DNA of 64,000 bases from Porticoccaceae bacterium (GTDB taxonomy: Bacteria > Pseudomonadota > Gammaproteobacteria > Pseudomonadales > Porticoccaceae). The position numbers were made by a program, and so were the translations under genes. The stretch spans positions 1-64,000 of the forward strand of contig JAQXBF010000008.1 in assembly GCA_029252555.1 (NCBI GenBank), read 5' to 3'. This document shows, piece by piece, positions 1-9,102 of this stretch. The notes below the pieces were generated by a model. That model did no database searches. It was not told the origin of the DNA and worked only from the letters and a program-made list of their open reading frames with translations. Numbering within the stretch: the first letter of the stretch is position 1; the number at the start of each line of letters is the position of its first letter.

Positions 1-72
1 GCCCGGTCTCGGAATCGAACCAAGGACACGAGGATTTTCAATCCTCTGCTCTACCAACTGAGCTAACCGGGC
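1..72 (-). tRNA. tRNA-Phe (GAA), discriminator/CCA end lies off the window
   Basis: Reverse complement GCCCGGTTAGCTCAGTTGGTAGAGCAGAGGATTGAAAATCCTCGTGTCCTTGGTTCGATTCCGAGACCGGGC: 7-bp acceptor, D-loop, GAGGA-TTGAAAA-TCCTC anticodon arm, GGTTCGATTCC T-loop. Confidence 0.96.
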
Positions 73-142
73 TTCGCAAACTACTTTTGCGCATCTCGAA
101 AGAGGCGCGTATTAAAGCGCTTGAATAGCAGTTCGTCAAGGG

Positions 143-415
143 TTATTCGGCAGGCGGGACGTATCCTTCAGCTTGATCGACCTCTTCGCCATCAAAGAAC
201 TTTTCCCGTTGCTCTGAGAGGTAGGTTCGAGCCGTCAAATCCATCATATTCAAGCGCATTTCGTTAATTAATGTAGTCTGGTGAGTCATCCACTCCGCCC
301 AAGCTTGTTTAGAAATATTACTATAAATTTCCTCGCCTTTGGGGCCGGGAAAAGGAAGCATATCCATCCCGGGCAATTCTTGCTTAAGTTTGCGACATAA
401 AACGGTTCTCGCCAT
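143..415 (-). CDS. yggX: Probable Fe(2+)-trafficking / oxidative damage protection protein
   Basis: 90 aa, MARTVLCRKLKQELPGMD...PGPKGEEIY...YLSEQREKFF, typical YggX. Confidence 0.95.
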   Translation of the reverse strand: MARTVLCRKLKQELPGMDMLPFPGPKGEEIYSNISKQAWAEWMTHQTTLINEMRLNMMDLTARTYLSEQREKFFDGEEVDQAEGYVPPAE

Positions 416-436
416 GGCTGACCTCCAAGTGATGGG

Positions 437-1474
437 TTATAGGTGTATAAGCGCTACAATAGGTGCTGGCATACCCAATGATAGTGGATTCTGCGGGTTA
501 TACCAGACCTGATTATCGCCCTTGGCGACGGCACAGCTGCGATCAATGGCATTGAGCACAATCGGCTGATAATCGAGATGAAAATGACTGAAAGTATGCC
601 GCTTGCCCGGCTGTATCTCATGGTCCACAAGCTCTAACCCCAGTTCGACACAACGTTGAGTAATATCTTGCTCAGATTCCACCTGAGGCAGCACCCAGAG
701 CCCGCCCCAAAGGCCCGAAGGAGGGTTCTGCTGCAATAATAACTCTCCCTGCTCATTGTGAATTAAAAGAAAACAGGTTGTTCTGACCGGTATTTTTTTC
801 TTTGGCTTTTTTCCCGGGTAATGGGTTTGATTGCCCTGCGCCAAGGCGACACAGCCGCTAGCCAATGGGCACCGGCCACAGCTGGGAGATGATCTGGTGC
901 AAAGGGTTGCTCCAAGATCCATCATTGCCTGGGTGTAATCAGCAATGCGAGTGGCCGGCGTATAGGTCTCGGCAATCAGCCACAGCTTTTCCACCACTTT
1001 ACTTTGACCTGGCCAGCCCTCGGTGGCGGAAAATCGCGCGAGTACTCGCTTTACATTGCCATCCAATATGGTCGCTGGAATTTTAAAGGCGATAGAGCTG
1101 ATAGCTCCGGCAGTAGAGCGGCCAATACCAGGCAGCTCACATAGGCCATCAATGCTGTTGGGAAACGCCCCGGCAAAGTCATCGCATACTAACTGCGCTG
1201 TCTTGTGTAAATTGCGGGCGCGGGCATAGTAACCCAGTCCTGTCCAATGATGCAGCACATCGTCCAATTGTGCTGCGGCCAATGCCTGTACAGTCGGGAA
1301 ACTGGCCATAAACCGCTCAAAATAGGGAATAACGGTACTGACCTGAGTCTGCTGCAGCATAATTTCAGAGACCCAAACCCGATAGGGGTTAATATCCTGC
1401 TGCCAAGGCAGGTTGCCCCGGCCATGTTGGTCAAACCAGCTGAGAATCGCCTCCTGAAAATCTGCCACCTGCAT
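437..1474 (-). CDS. mutY: A/G-specific adenine glycosylase
   Basis: HhH-GPD (MLQQTQVSTVIPYFERF, LPGIGRSTAGAI), C-x6-C-x2-C-x5-C FeS cluster, C-terminal NUDIX-like domain; adjacent to yggX as in many gammaproteobacteria. Confidence 0.96.
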   Translation of the reverse strand: MQVADFQEAILSWFDQHGRGNLPWQQDINPYRVWVSEIMLQQTQVSTVIPYFERFMASFPTVQALAAAQLDDVLHHWTGLGYYARARNLHKTAQLVCDDFAGAFPNSIDGLCELPGIGRSTAGAISSIAFKIPATILDGNVKRVLARFSATEGWPGQSKVVEKLWLIAETYTPATRIADYTQAMMDLGATLCTRSSPSCGRCPLASGCVALAQGNQTHYPGKKPKKKIPVRTTCFLLIHNEQGELLLQQNPPSGLWGGLWVLPQVESEQDITQRCVELGLELVDHEIQPGKRHTFSHFHLDYQPIVLNAIDRSCAVAKGDNQVWYNPQNPLSLGMPAPIVALIHL

Positions 1475-3303
1475 CAGTTAAGCTTGCGCTTAAGAAATTC
1501 ATTGAGCAGGCTTGTTAATGGGTCGTCTTTTTTATCTGACCTCTTTAGTAGTTGTTCACCAAGCTTCTCAAAGGCAGTGTTTTTTAGCAGGTCTTTTAAC
1601 ACTCGCTCATCGGGCTTGCAGGAGGCAGAGCCACCATCAAATTTACCTTTACATATAAAAGGTATCTGACGATTCTGCAGCCGCTTATTCACTGCACAGC
1701 CATTGTTGCTTGTGGTTGCCGCATCAAGCCTAGCATTGGCGGCAATACTGTAGTTCTGCTTGATTAGCCCAATGCTTCCGCGGCCAATAATATTAAGATT
1801 GCCCGTTGCTGTGCTGTATTCATTAATATTTAGATTGCCCTGGCTAAGCTGAAAGCTACCACGCAAATTCTCTAGGTCTGTGCCAGTGGACCAATTTTGC
1901 TTGGCTTGCTCAGAACTGCCAAACAGTGCCGCTGCATTACAAAAAGCCTGCTCAATGTTAAAGTCAGCATAACTTGGTGAGCGCAACTCGAACTTGCCGA
2001 CCCCAGAGAACGATTTAAGAATGCTAGCTGTTGAGTTGCCAGAACCCTGAATATTGGTATCCAGATTTAATCTGCCGGTCAGTGCTGAATAGTCTGCAAT
2101 AGCGGGTAGCGCCAATGCCAGATCTATATTATTAAAAGAGGGCTGCAGGCTAAAGCTAGGAGCCGCGGGCCGCATATCCAATCTGGCAATAGCATTAACC
2201 TCGCCATTAAAAACATCTGCATTTAGTGAAGTAAGGCTCAACACTCTTTGATTGCCAAATAGGTTACCGTAGAAATTGTCGATGACAAAACCATCAAACT
2301 GAATCTTGTTGATACTTACCTCCACCTGACTCTGGCCCTGCCATAGGGCAAAGGGGATAGCTAATGGCGCAAACAGGCTGCTGTTGTTAGTACCAGCATC
2401 GGCCACAGGCATATAGTCGGCCACTCTAAACAGATTTGCGGAAATCTTGGTAGTGAGTTTATTGCGAGGCTGATCGACAAGCATATTCACTTCAATTGGT
2501 TGACCATCCAGAGTCAACAGGTTGCTGATCTCGGCATTGGTATCGTCTATGGTGAAGCCGCTGCTGATACTTAGCTCAAACAGGGCCGAGGGTTTGGTGG
2601 TCTCAGTCAAAGCCAGCTCGGGGAGGGCTTTTTCAAAATTAGCCAACTGCTGTTGCAGATTAAAGCTATTGGTTTTAAAGTTTCCCTGAATCCATTTTAG
2701 GTTATTACTCGCTTCGATTTTGCCATTGATTTCAATCTGGTTAATGCGCAGCTGTAAATCAGACAGCACAAGCCGGTCGATAGTCTGGCCATTGGCACTC
2801 ATGGCAATATCTGTTTCTAGGGAGAACTTCTGACCCCCAAATGCTCTGGCAGAAACGGCCAGGGGAAACCTTTTGCCTGCAAGGGAAATATTGCGGCTCG
2901 AGAGGCTGATATGACTCAATTGCACCGGTAAATTGTTCAGGGCTTTATAGCGCACCTGCCCTCCGCTGATTTGCACGGAGCCCATTGGGATTTGGCTTGG
3001 GTCGCCACTGATTGCAAGTAGATCAGTCCAGGCGACAGTGAGGGTTAGACTATCTAAGGTGCCAGAAGTGGCAAGCTGGTCGGAAAAGCGAACCTGCCCA
3101 ATGCTGATACCGGGCTGGGGAAAAAAGGTCCAGGCTAGATCGCCGTCAATGGCGAGATTCACTCCTTGCTGACGAGCCAGAGATTCGATATCTGGCTTGA
3201 AGCCATTAACATCGACAGCAAACGAGATGTAGATTATTACAGCAGAAAATAAAGTGACCACAACGATTGTGCCGGTGACCACCCATTTAAATAAATTTTT
3301 CAC
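1474..3303 (-). CDS. AsmA family protein
   Basis: N-terminal TM, ...VDVNGFKPDIESLARQQGVNLAIDGDLAWTFFPQPGISIGQV..., C-terminal AsmA-like region; GTG at 3303 is a more plausible start than the TTG of the ORF track. Confidence 0.85.
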   Translation of the reverse strand: MKNLFKWVVTGTIVVVTLFSAVIIYISFAVDVNGFKPDIESLARQQGVNLAIDGDLAWTFFPQPGISIGQVRFSDQLATSGTLDSLTLTVAWTDLLAISGDPSQIPMGSVQISGGQVRYKALNNLPVQLSHISLSSRNISLAGKRFPLAVSARAFGGQKFSLETDIAMSANGQTIDRLVLSDLQLRINQIEINGKIEASNNLKWIQGNFKTNSFNLQQQLANFEKALPELALTETTKPSALFELSISSGFTIDDTNAEISNLLTLDGQPIEVNMLVDQPRNKLTTKISANLFRVADYMPVADAGTNNSSLFAPLAIPFALWQGQSQVEVSINKIQFDGFVIDNFYGNLFGNQRVLSLTSLNADVFNGEVNAIARLDMRPAAPSFSLQPSFNNIDLALALPAIADYSALTGRLNLDTNIQGSGNSTASILKSFSGVGKFELRSPSYADFNIEQAFCNAAALFGSSEQAKQNWSTGTDLENLRGSFQLSQGNLNINEYSTATGNLNIIGRGSIGLIKQNYSIAANARLDAATTSNNGCAVNKRLQNRQIPFICKGKFDGGSASCKPDERVLKDLLKNTAFEKLGEQLLKRSDKKDDPLTSLLNEFLKRKLN

Positions 3304-3314
3304 AATCACCAACG

Positions 3315-3369
3315 GTTTAAGGGTTGCTTTGAGGACCTCATATTACATCAAAGAGAACAACCCTTAAAC
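3315..3369. other. Large inverted repeat between the TonB receptor and asmA
   Basis: GTTTAAGGGTTG (3315-3326) / CAACCCTTAAAC (3358-3369) perfect 12 bp, plus inner CTTTGA/TCAAAG. Confidence 0.6.
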
Positions 3370-3389
3370 ACAGGTAAAAGACCAGCTCT

Positions 3390-5723
3390 CTAGAAAGAGT
3401 AGCTAGCTCTTAAACCGATATTTCGGCCGGCCATTGGCACTTCATCTTTAACAAATGAGCTATGGTTTCTAGCCGCTTCGTCTAGTAGATTTTTACCAAA
3501 CACAGAAAGGGTTAACTCATGTCCTGGGCTGGTCTCGATTGTTTTTGATAGATTTAAGTTCAACATGCTAAACCCATCAGTGACAGTCTCGTTGTCAGCC
3601 GTATCGGTCTGTGATGAAACGTCTTTGAGAGACAAGATAAATCTAAGCCCATCTTCCACATAGGAAACTTTATATAAGTCTCTTTCTGGGATAATGCGTG
3701 GGATGTTAGATCCGTCTTTAAACTCTCCTGAAACCGAGTCTCTTCCGTATGACAATGTTAGTGCCCCACGAGCCAGGTCAAAGGTCTTGCCTATTTCAAG
3801 CTCATAACCCTCAAATTCGGCATCCTGCTGAAGATAGTTGGCAAGAATTAAACCACCGTGATGCTCTTCCTCTTCATGCTCCTCATGTTCTTCCTCAGTC
3901 TCATCCATCAGGTAGATGTAGTTATCTACATCATTTTGGAAGATTGTGAGGTCAGCAAAAAAGCCATCATTTTTGTAGCGAAGCGTCAGATCCATATTGT
4001 TCGATTTTTCAGATTTCAGGTCGAAATTACCTACTTCATTTCTACCTGTTGCCAGGTGTGGGCCATTCATTAAAAGCTCTACCGCTGAAGGCGCTCGTTC
4101 CACAGAGGAAAGACCTAAATTAAGCTCTAAACCATTAGCAATATCTCGGCTAAGGGTCATGGCATAGCTAGTGGTGCTGATATCCCGATCAAAATACTCT
4201 AGCTCTGCTTCATGCTCTTCGTCGTGCTCATCGTCATGATCGTCGTCATGATGTTCTTCGTGCTCATCGTGCTCATCGTGCTCGTCTTGATGGCTGACAG
4301 AACCTTTTCTGGAGATTTGGTCATGTCTAACACCGAAGTCGAAATGGAATAGGTCGAACTCCTTGCTTAAAAAGTACCCAATGGTGAACTCTTTGCTTTC
4401 CGTTGGGTTAATAAAGGCTTCATCACCAACAACAGAGACGTCCTCAACGACATAATTTAGTGCGACTTTCTGAGACAGGGAATCGTTACCTAAATCAAAA
4501 ATGGCACCATATTCTTTGGCTTCATTACTGAAGGTTGTTGGACCCTCTTCATGGTGCTCGCCTTCATGCTCTTCTCCCTCATGTTCCTCGCCCTCATGTT
4601 CCTCGCCCTCATGCTCTTCTTCGGCATGCTGCTCAGTGTGAGAGTAATCAGAGTCTCTGAAATGGTAATCAATTTTTGTTAACCAATTGTTACGCACAAC
4701 ATAAGAACCCTCTAAATTGACGATGCTAGATTCAGTTTTAGAAAAGATTCTTTCACCTTCATGCTCGTCATGGCCACCTTCTTCTGCATGGTCATCGTCA
4801 TCATGGCCATCTTCGTCGTCATGCTCATCATGCTCATCATGCTCATCTCCGTGCCCTTCGTGACCTTCGCCATGATAGGGAATGCCGTACATGTTTTCGG
4901 TATCGCTAGCAGAAATGCCAAAATATCCCCAGTCTCCAGTCTTGGAGATACCTATTCTTTTAGAGGTAGACCCAGTATCAGAGTTTGGTAAAAAGCCCAT
5001 ATCTTCTTCATGCTCTTCACCTTCGTGCTCCTCTCCCTCGTGCTCTTCGCCTTCATGCTCCTCATCATGATGTTCTTCTTCATGATGAATAACCGCGCCG
5101 TTTGGAATGTCGAAGTTACCAAACTGAGAGTCTTTGTAGGCAAGGCTGATATTCAAGCCGCCAAGATTGTCTTGGTAAGAGAAGTCATGGGAGTCACCAT
5201 TATTGACCGACTGAGCTTCAGCACCCAGTCTAAACTTTGACTCTGCAAAGTCTGTTCTGGCAATTGTATTATCAACCACATTGACGATTCCGCCGATGGT
5301 ACCATTGGAATACAGTAGTGAGGATGGGCCTCTAATGATTTCGATTTGTTGGATGTTATTCAGATCAACATCATTGACATGATCCGGCCCCAACCCTGAA
5401 ACGTCTCGGACTACTCTGCTGTTATTTAGGACCTTTACTCTGGTTCCCGACAAACCGCGGATAATGGGCTGGCCAACAGCCGCGCCATAGTCACTTGAGG
5501 AAATACCCACCAAGCCATCAATGCTGGCACCAATGCTTTGGCTGGCGTCGTTAGCAATAGTCTGGCCAACGATAATATGCAGCGGGTTTGAGATTGCGTC
5601 TACTGAGCTATCGATCAACGATGACGTAATAATAATTTCTTCCATTTCCTGAGTGAGAGCACTGCAGGACAAACTCATAAGGGCAGCTGCCAGAGGCAAC
5701 CTACCAGTCATTAGCTTTTTCAT
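3390..5723 (-). CDS. TonB-dependent outer-membrane receptor with His/Glu/Asp-rich loops (ZnuD-like candidate)
   Basis: Plug domain (GATVGQPIIRGLSGTRVKVLNN-like, GPSSLLYSNGTIGGIVNVVDN), C-terminal beta-strand ending in RASYSF; multiple HEGEE/HDDDH tracts. Confidence 0.9.
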   Translation of the reverse strand: MKKLMTGRLPLAAALMSLSCSALTQEMEEIIITSSLIDSSVDAISNPLHIIVGQTIANDASQSIGASIDGLVGISSSDYGAAVGQPIIRGLSGTRVKVLNNSRVVRDVSGLGPDHVNDVDLNNIQQIEIIRGPSSLLYSNGTIGGIVNVVDNTIARTDFAESKFRLGAEAQSVNNGDSHDFSYQDNLGGLNISLAYKDSQFGNFDIPNGAVIHHEEEHHDEEHEGEEHEGEEHEGEEHEEDMGFLPNSDTGSTSKRIGISKTGDWGYFGISASDTENMYGIPYHGEGHEGHGDEHDEHDEHDDEDGHDDDDHAEEGGHDEHEGERIFSKTESSIVNLEGSYVVRNNWLTKIDYHFRDSDYSHTEQHAEEEHEGEEHEGEEHEGEEHEGEHHEEGPTTFSNEAKEYGAIFDLGNDSLSQKVALNYVVEDVSVVGDEAFINPTESKEFTIGYFLSKEFDLFHFDFGVRHDQISRKGSVSHQDEHDEHDEHEEHHDDDHDDEHDEEHEAELEYFDRDISTTSYAMTLSRDIANGLELNLGLSSVERAPSAVELLMNGPHLATGRNEVGNFDLKSEKSNNMDLTLRYKNDGFFADLTIFQNDVDNYIYLMDETEEEHEEHEEEEHHGGLILANYLQQDAEFEGYELEIGKTFDLARGALTLSYGRDSVSGEFKDGSNIPRIIPERDLYKVSYVEDGLRFILSLKDVSSQTDTADNETVTDGFSMLNLNLSKTIETSPGHELTLSVFGKNLLDEAARNHSSFVKDEVPMAGRNIGLRASYSF

Positions 5724-5799
5724 AATATGTTCCTTTAAAAAATAACACCTGCGCCGAGTAAACGGCCCAGCTTCGTCCCAATAAGGGAATACTGCTTAT

Positions 5800-6069
5800 T
5801 TAAAGGTTGTGAGGGGGTGCGCGGGCAAACTGGCAACCTCTGACGCGGTTGCTGACAGTCTTTTTGACATGAATACTTTTGGGGGTTGCGGCTTTGCTTA
5901 CAAAAGCTCTGCTACTTTCAGCCGCAACCGCTGCCGAGGAATTCTGCAATACAGAGACCGAGCAGCTAGTATCCTCATGGTCGCTGTGGCTGTGGGAGAC
6001 AGCCGTCGTCGAACCAAGCCCGATAATCAGGGATAGCGCGATGGCAAATAGCGTGTGAAACCGTCTCAT
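5800..6069 (-). CDS. Small exported protein with His/Asp motif (HSHSDHED), upstream of the TonB receptor
   Basis: Signal-peptide-like MRRFHTLFAIALSLIIGLGSTTAVSHSHSDHED; start revised from 6135 to internal ATG at 6069; same strand as receptor. Confidence 0.5.
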   Translation of the reverse strand: MRRFHTLFAIALSLIIGLGSTTAVSHSHSDHEDTSCSVSVLQNSSAAVAAESSRAFVSKAATPKSIHVKKTVSNRVRGCQFARAPPHNL

Positions 6070-6195
6070 TGGATATTTTAAGCTCAGCAAAAATAATTGA
6101 CTAAATTGGTGAGGGATTTTAACCCTTTTTGGCAATGTAGCAACCTAAAATTTGCAGTATAATGCTACCTGTTAATGCATAGCTTGGAGAAGTTC

Positions 6196-6789
6196 ATGGC
6201 TGATCGCATCGCGACAGTGACCCGCAACACCCTGGAGTCTCAAATTACTATTACTGTTAATTTGGATGGCACCGGGCAGGCCAATCTGCAGACCCCGGTA
6301 CCGTTTCTGAACCACATGCTGGACCAAATTGCCCGGCATGGTCTGGTGGATCTGGATATTCAGGCCACTGGCGACACAGAGATAGATGATCACCACACAG
6401 TAGAAGATATTGGCATCACATTGGGCATGGCTATCAGCGAAGCCATTGGCGATAAAAAAGGCCTGACCCGTTACGGCCACGCTTATGTACCATTAGATGA
6501 AGCCCTGTCTCGGGTGGTGATGGACTTTTCTGGCCGTCCCGGCCTGATTATGAAAGCTGACTTTGTGCGCAGCCATGTGGGTACCTTTGATGTAGACCTA
6601 GCCCGTGAATTCTTTCAGGGCTTTGTAAACCATGCGCTGGTAAGCCTGCACATTGATAACCTGCGTGGCGCCAACGCTCACCATCAGGTTGAGACCATTT
6701 TTAAGGCCTTTGGCCGTGCCCTCCGCATGGCCGCATCTGCCGATGAGCGTATGGCTGGTGTAATGCCTTCTACTAAGGGTACGTTGTAA
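6196..6789 (+). CDS. hisB: Imidazoleglycerol-phosphate dehydratase
   Basis: [22 protein letters not shown]...[14 protein letters not shown], typical HisB; start revised to ATG 6196. Confidence 0.95.
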   Translation: MADRIATVTRNTLESQITITVNLDGTGQANLQTPVPFLNHMLDQIARHGLVDLDIQATGDTEIDDHHTVEDIGITLGMAISEAIGDKKGLTRYGHAYVPLDEALSRVVMDFSGRPGLIMKADFVRSHVGTFDVDLAREFFQGFVNHALVSLHIDNLRGANAHHQVETIFKAFGRALRMAASADERMAGVMPSTKGTL

Positions 6790-6799
6790 GCGTACCCTT
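6775..6799 (+). terminator. Hairpin overlapping the hisB stop codon (weak terminator/attenuator candidate)
   Basis: AAGGGTACG-TTGTAAG-CGTACCCTT, 9-bp perfect stem followed by TCTTC rather than a clean U tract. Confidence 0.4.
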
Positions 6800-6832
6800 T
6801 CTTCTGTACCGCATTTTAGTTGTGTTTGATTT

Positions 6833-7483
6833 ATGAGTGATTTTCGTAGCCATATAGCCATTATCGATTATGGGATGGGCAACCTGCATTCCGTGGCCAA
6901 AGCACTGGAGCATGTCAGCCCCGGAGCCAAGGTGGCCATTACCGCTGATCGGGCTCAGATCGAAGAAGCCGATCGCGTGGTATTTCCTGGCGTTGGCGCA
7001 ATTCGTGACTGCATGAGTGAAATTCAGCGCCTGAATATTGGTGCAGTGGTGAGCAAGGCAATAAAAACCAAGCCGGTTCTGGCCATTTGCGTGGGCATGC
7101 AGGCGCTGCTGGAAAGCAGCGAAGAAAATGGCGGCATCGATTGCTTGGGGCTGTTACCAGGGCAAGTGAAGTTCTTTGGTGACAGCCTTTTAGATACTCA
7201 GGGCGGTAAGCTAAAAGTGCCCCATATGGGCTGGAATAATGTCAGACAGAGCATCGACCACCCAATGTGGCAGGGCATAGAGCAAGACAGCAGATTCTAT
7301 TTTGTGCACAGCTACTTTGCCGATGCCCAAAATAATCCCAATGTGGCAGGCACCTGTGATTACGGAGTCGACTTTGCCGCGGCGCTGAGTCATAAAAACC
7401 TGTTTGCAGTGCAGTTTCACCCGGAAAAAAGTGCCAATGCTGGGCTGCAATTGTTGCGAAATTTTTGTGAATGGATGGGTTAG
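6833..7483 (+). CDS. hisH: Imidazole glycerol phosphate synthase subunit HisH
   Basis: [50 protein letters not shown]. Confidence 0.95.
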   Translation: MSDFRSHIAIIDYGMGNLHSVAKALEHVSPGAKVAITADRAQIEEADRVVFPGVGAIRDCMSEIQRLNIGAVVSKAIKTKPVLAICVGMQALLESSEENGGIDCLGLLPGQVKFFGDSLLDTQGGKLKVPHMGWNNVRQSIDHPMWQGIEQDSRFYFVHSYFADAQNNPNVAGTCDYGVDFAAALSHKNLFAVQFHPEKSANAGLQLLRNFCEWMG

Positions 7484-7550
7484 ATCCTTCGCTATGCTCA
7501 GGACCCCAAGAGCCTAACCCCCACCTCGTAACTTAACCCGTGACAAAAAC

Positions 7551-7859
7551 ATGACCGAAACCACAGATCAACAAACCCTAATCGCCCGCCTCAATAGCGA
7601 AACAGCCAAAATCAGCTGGATAGAACTGCAAAAGCACTACGCGTCTGGCAATGTCTTGGGCGTAGCCCCCAGTGCCGATCTCATTAAAGTAGCCATTGCC
7701 CTAAACCAAGATAACGCCCCGCAGATACAAACTTGGTTAGGGGACAAATCTGTATTTGAAATTGCCGACCAACAAGCAATGGATTGGTACGAAAACCAGA
7801 CTATACTTTGGGCTCTGGTTATACCGCCCTTTGTCTTGGTGCAGGAGCCTAAAGCTTAA
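7551..7859 (+). CDS. DUF2288 family protein
   Basis: 102 aa, ARLNSETAKISWIELQKHYASGNVLGVAPSADLIKVAIALNQDNAPQIQTWL..WALVIPPFVLVQE, family pattern recognised by eye. Confidence 0.75.
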   Translation: MTETTDQQTLIARLNSETAKISWIELQKHYASGNVLGVAPSADLIKVAIALNQDNAPQIQTWLGDKSVFEIADQQAMDWYENQTILWALVIPPFVLVQEPKA

Positions 7860-7917
7860 AAGATCGTTATAAATGACCCATTGGACGGGCCATTTCAATC
7901 GCACAAGGAGTGTCAAC

Positions 7918-9093
7918 ATGTATACTCAGCTCAGTGACGAGCAACAATTTATCCAACAAACTGCCCAGCGTTTTGCTACCGATGAGCTACTGCCCTTTGC
8001 ACATCTATTGGATAAGGAGCAATTGGATCAAGGGCAATCGAACCCAGAACAGGGCAGAGCCAAGCTGCTAGAAAATCTGAGCAAGCTCGCCGATCTGGGT
8101 TTTATGGGTTTAGATATCTCTTCTGAATATGGCGGCACCGAAGCCTTCAGTGTGGCGCTGACAGAATTAGGCCGGGGCTGCGCCTCAACAGCAGTGCCTG
8201 TATCAGTCACCAATATGGTCGCCGAGGTTATTAAGGCCTGTGGCACCGAATCCCAAAGACAAAACTGCCTGCCCAAACTCTGCTCTGGTGATTTTGCTGT
8301 GGGCGGACTTTGCTTAACGGAATCAACTGCAGGCTCCGACCCCTCAGGTATGCGCTGCCGAGCGGTTAAACAGGGCGAAAATTGGCTGCTCAATGGCAGC
8401 AAGCTGTATATCACCAGTGCCGAATATGCCGGGCTATTTGTCGTCTGGGCCCTCACTGACCCTGAGGCACCCAAAGGCAAAGGGATTAGCTGTTTTTTGG
8501 TGCCAGCAGATACACCGGGGCTATCCATAGGCAAGGCAGAACAAAAGATGGGCCAGCGCGGCTCATCTACCAATGAGGTGTTATTTGAAGACTGCTGTAT
8601 ACCAGCCGATGCTATATTGGGCACTGAGAATCAAGGCTTTAAAATAGCCGTTAGTCAGCTGGCCGGCGGGCGTATAGGGGTGGGCTCATTTGCCCTTGGC
8701 ATTGGCCTGGCTGCAATGGACTTTGCCCGCGAGTATATTGTCTAGCGCCAGCAATTTGGGCAGTCTCTGTCCAACTTTCAGGGCCTGCAATGGATACTGG
8801 CAGACCGTTACACAGAGCTTGAAGCAGCGCGGTTATTATTGATGCAGGCCGCCAGCAAAAAAGAGTTAGGGTTGCCCTATGGAAAAGAAGCTTCAATGGC
8901 TAAGGTATTTGCCAGCGAAAAAGCCAATACTGCCTGCTACAGTGCACTTCAGATGTTAGGGGGTAATGGTTATAGTGCAGAGTATCCAGTAGAGCGCTGG
9001 TCTAGAGATGCTCGTATCACAAGTATTTATGAGGGCACCAGTGAAATTCAACGAATTATAATTGCCCGTGAATTATTAATGGAAATTGTTTAG
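7918..9093 (+). pseudogene. Acyl-CoA dehydrogenase with one in-frame TAG stop at 8743-8745
   Basis: N-terminal ORF (ends 8745) and 8746-9093 continue in the same frame: ...[47 protein letters not shown]...[21 protein letters not shown]; no frameshift. Confidence 0.85.
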
Positions 9094-9102
9094 GAATTAG
9101 CG

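Noticed and set aside
865-1669. Plus-strand ORFs (865-1086, 1023-1229, 1247-1669) antisense to mutY/asmA
   Set aside because: Fully covered by well-supported minus-strand genes; no recognisable domains.
4540-5090. Short repeats considered as a CRISPR array
   Set aside because: The 15-bp units are contiguous, in frame and encode HEGEE; there are no unique spacers and no cas genes.
3749-5240. Several ORFs on either strand overlapping the TonB receptor (e.g. 4490-4672 -, 4761-4991 +, 4882-5070 +, 5010-5240 +)
   Set aside because: Alternative-frame readings of the HEGEE/HDDDH repeats; repetitive Met/Ser/Phe composition and no coding signature.
7873-7917. Upstream start of the acyl-CoA dehydrogenase ORF (MTHWTGHFNRTRSVN…)
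   Set aside because: The extension is not family-like; ATG 7918 is preceded by AAGGAG and begins the typical N-terminus.
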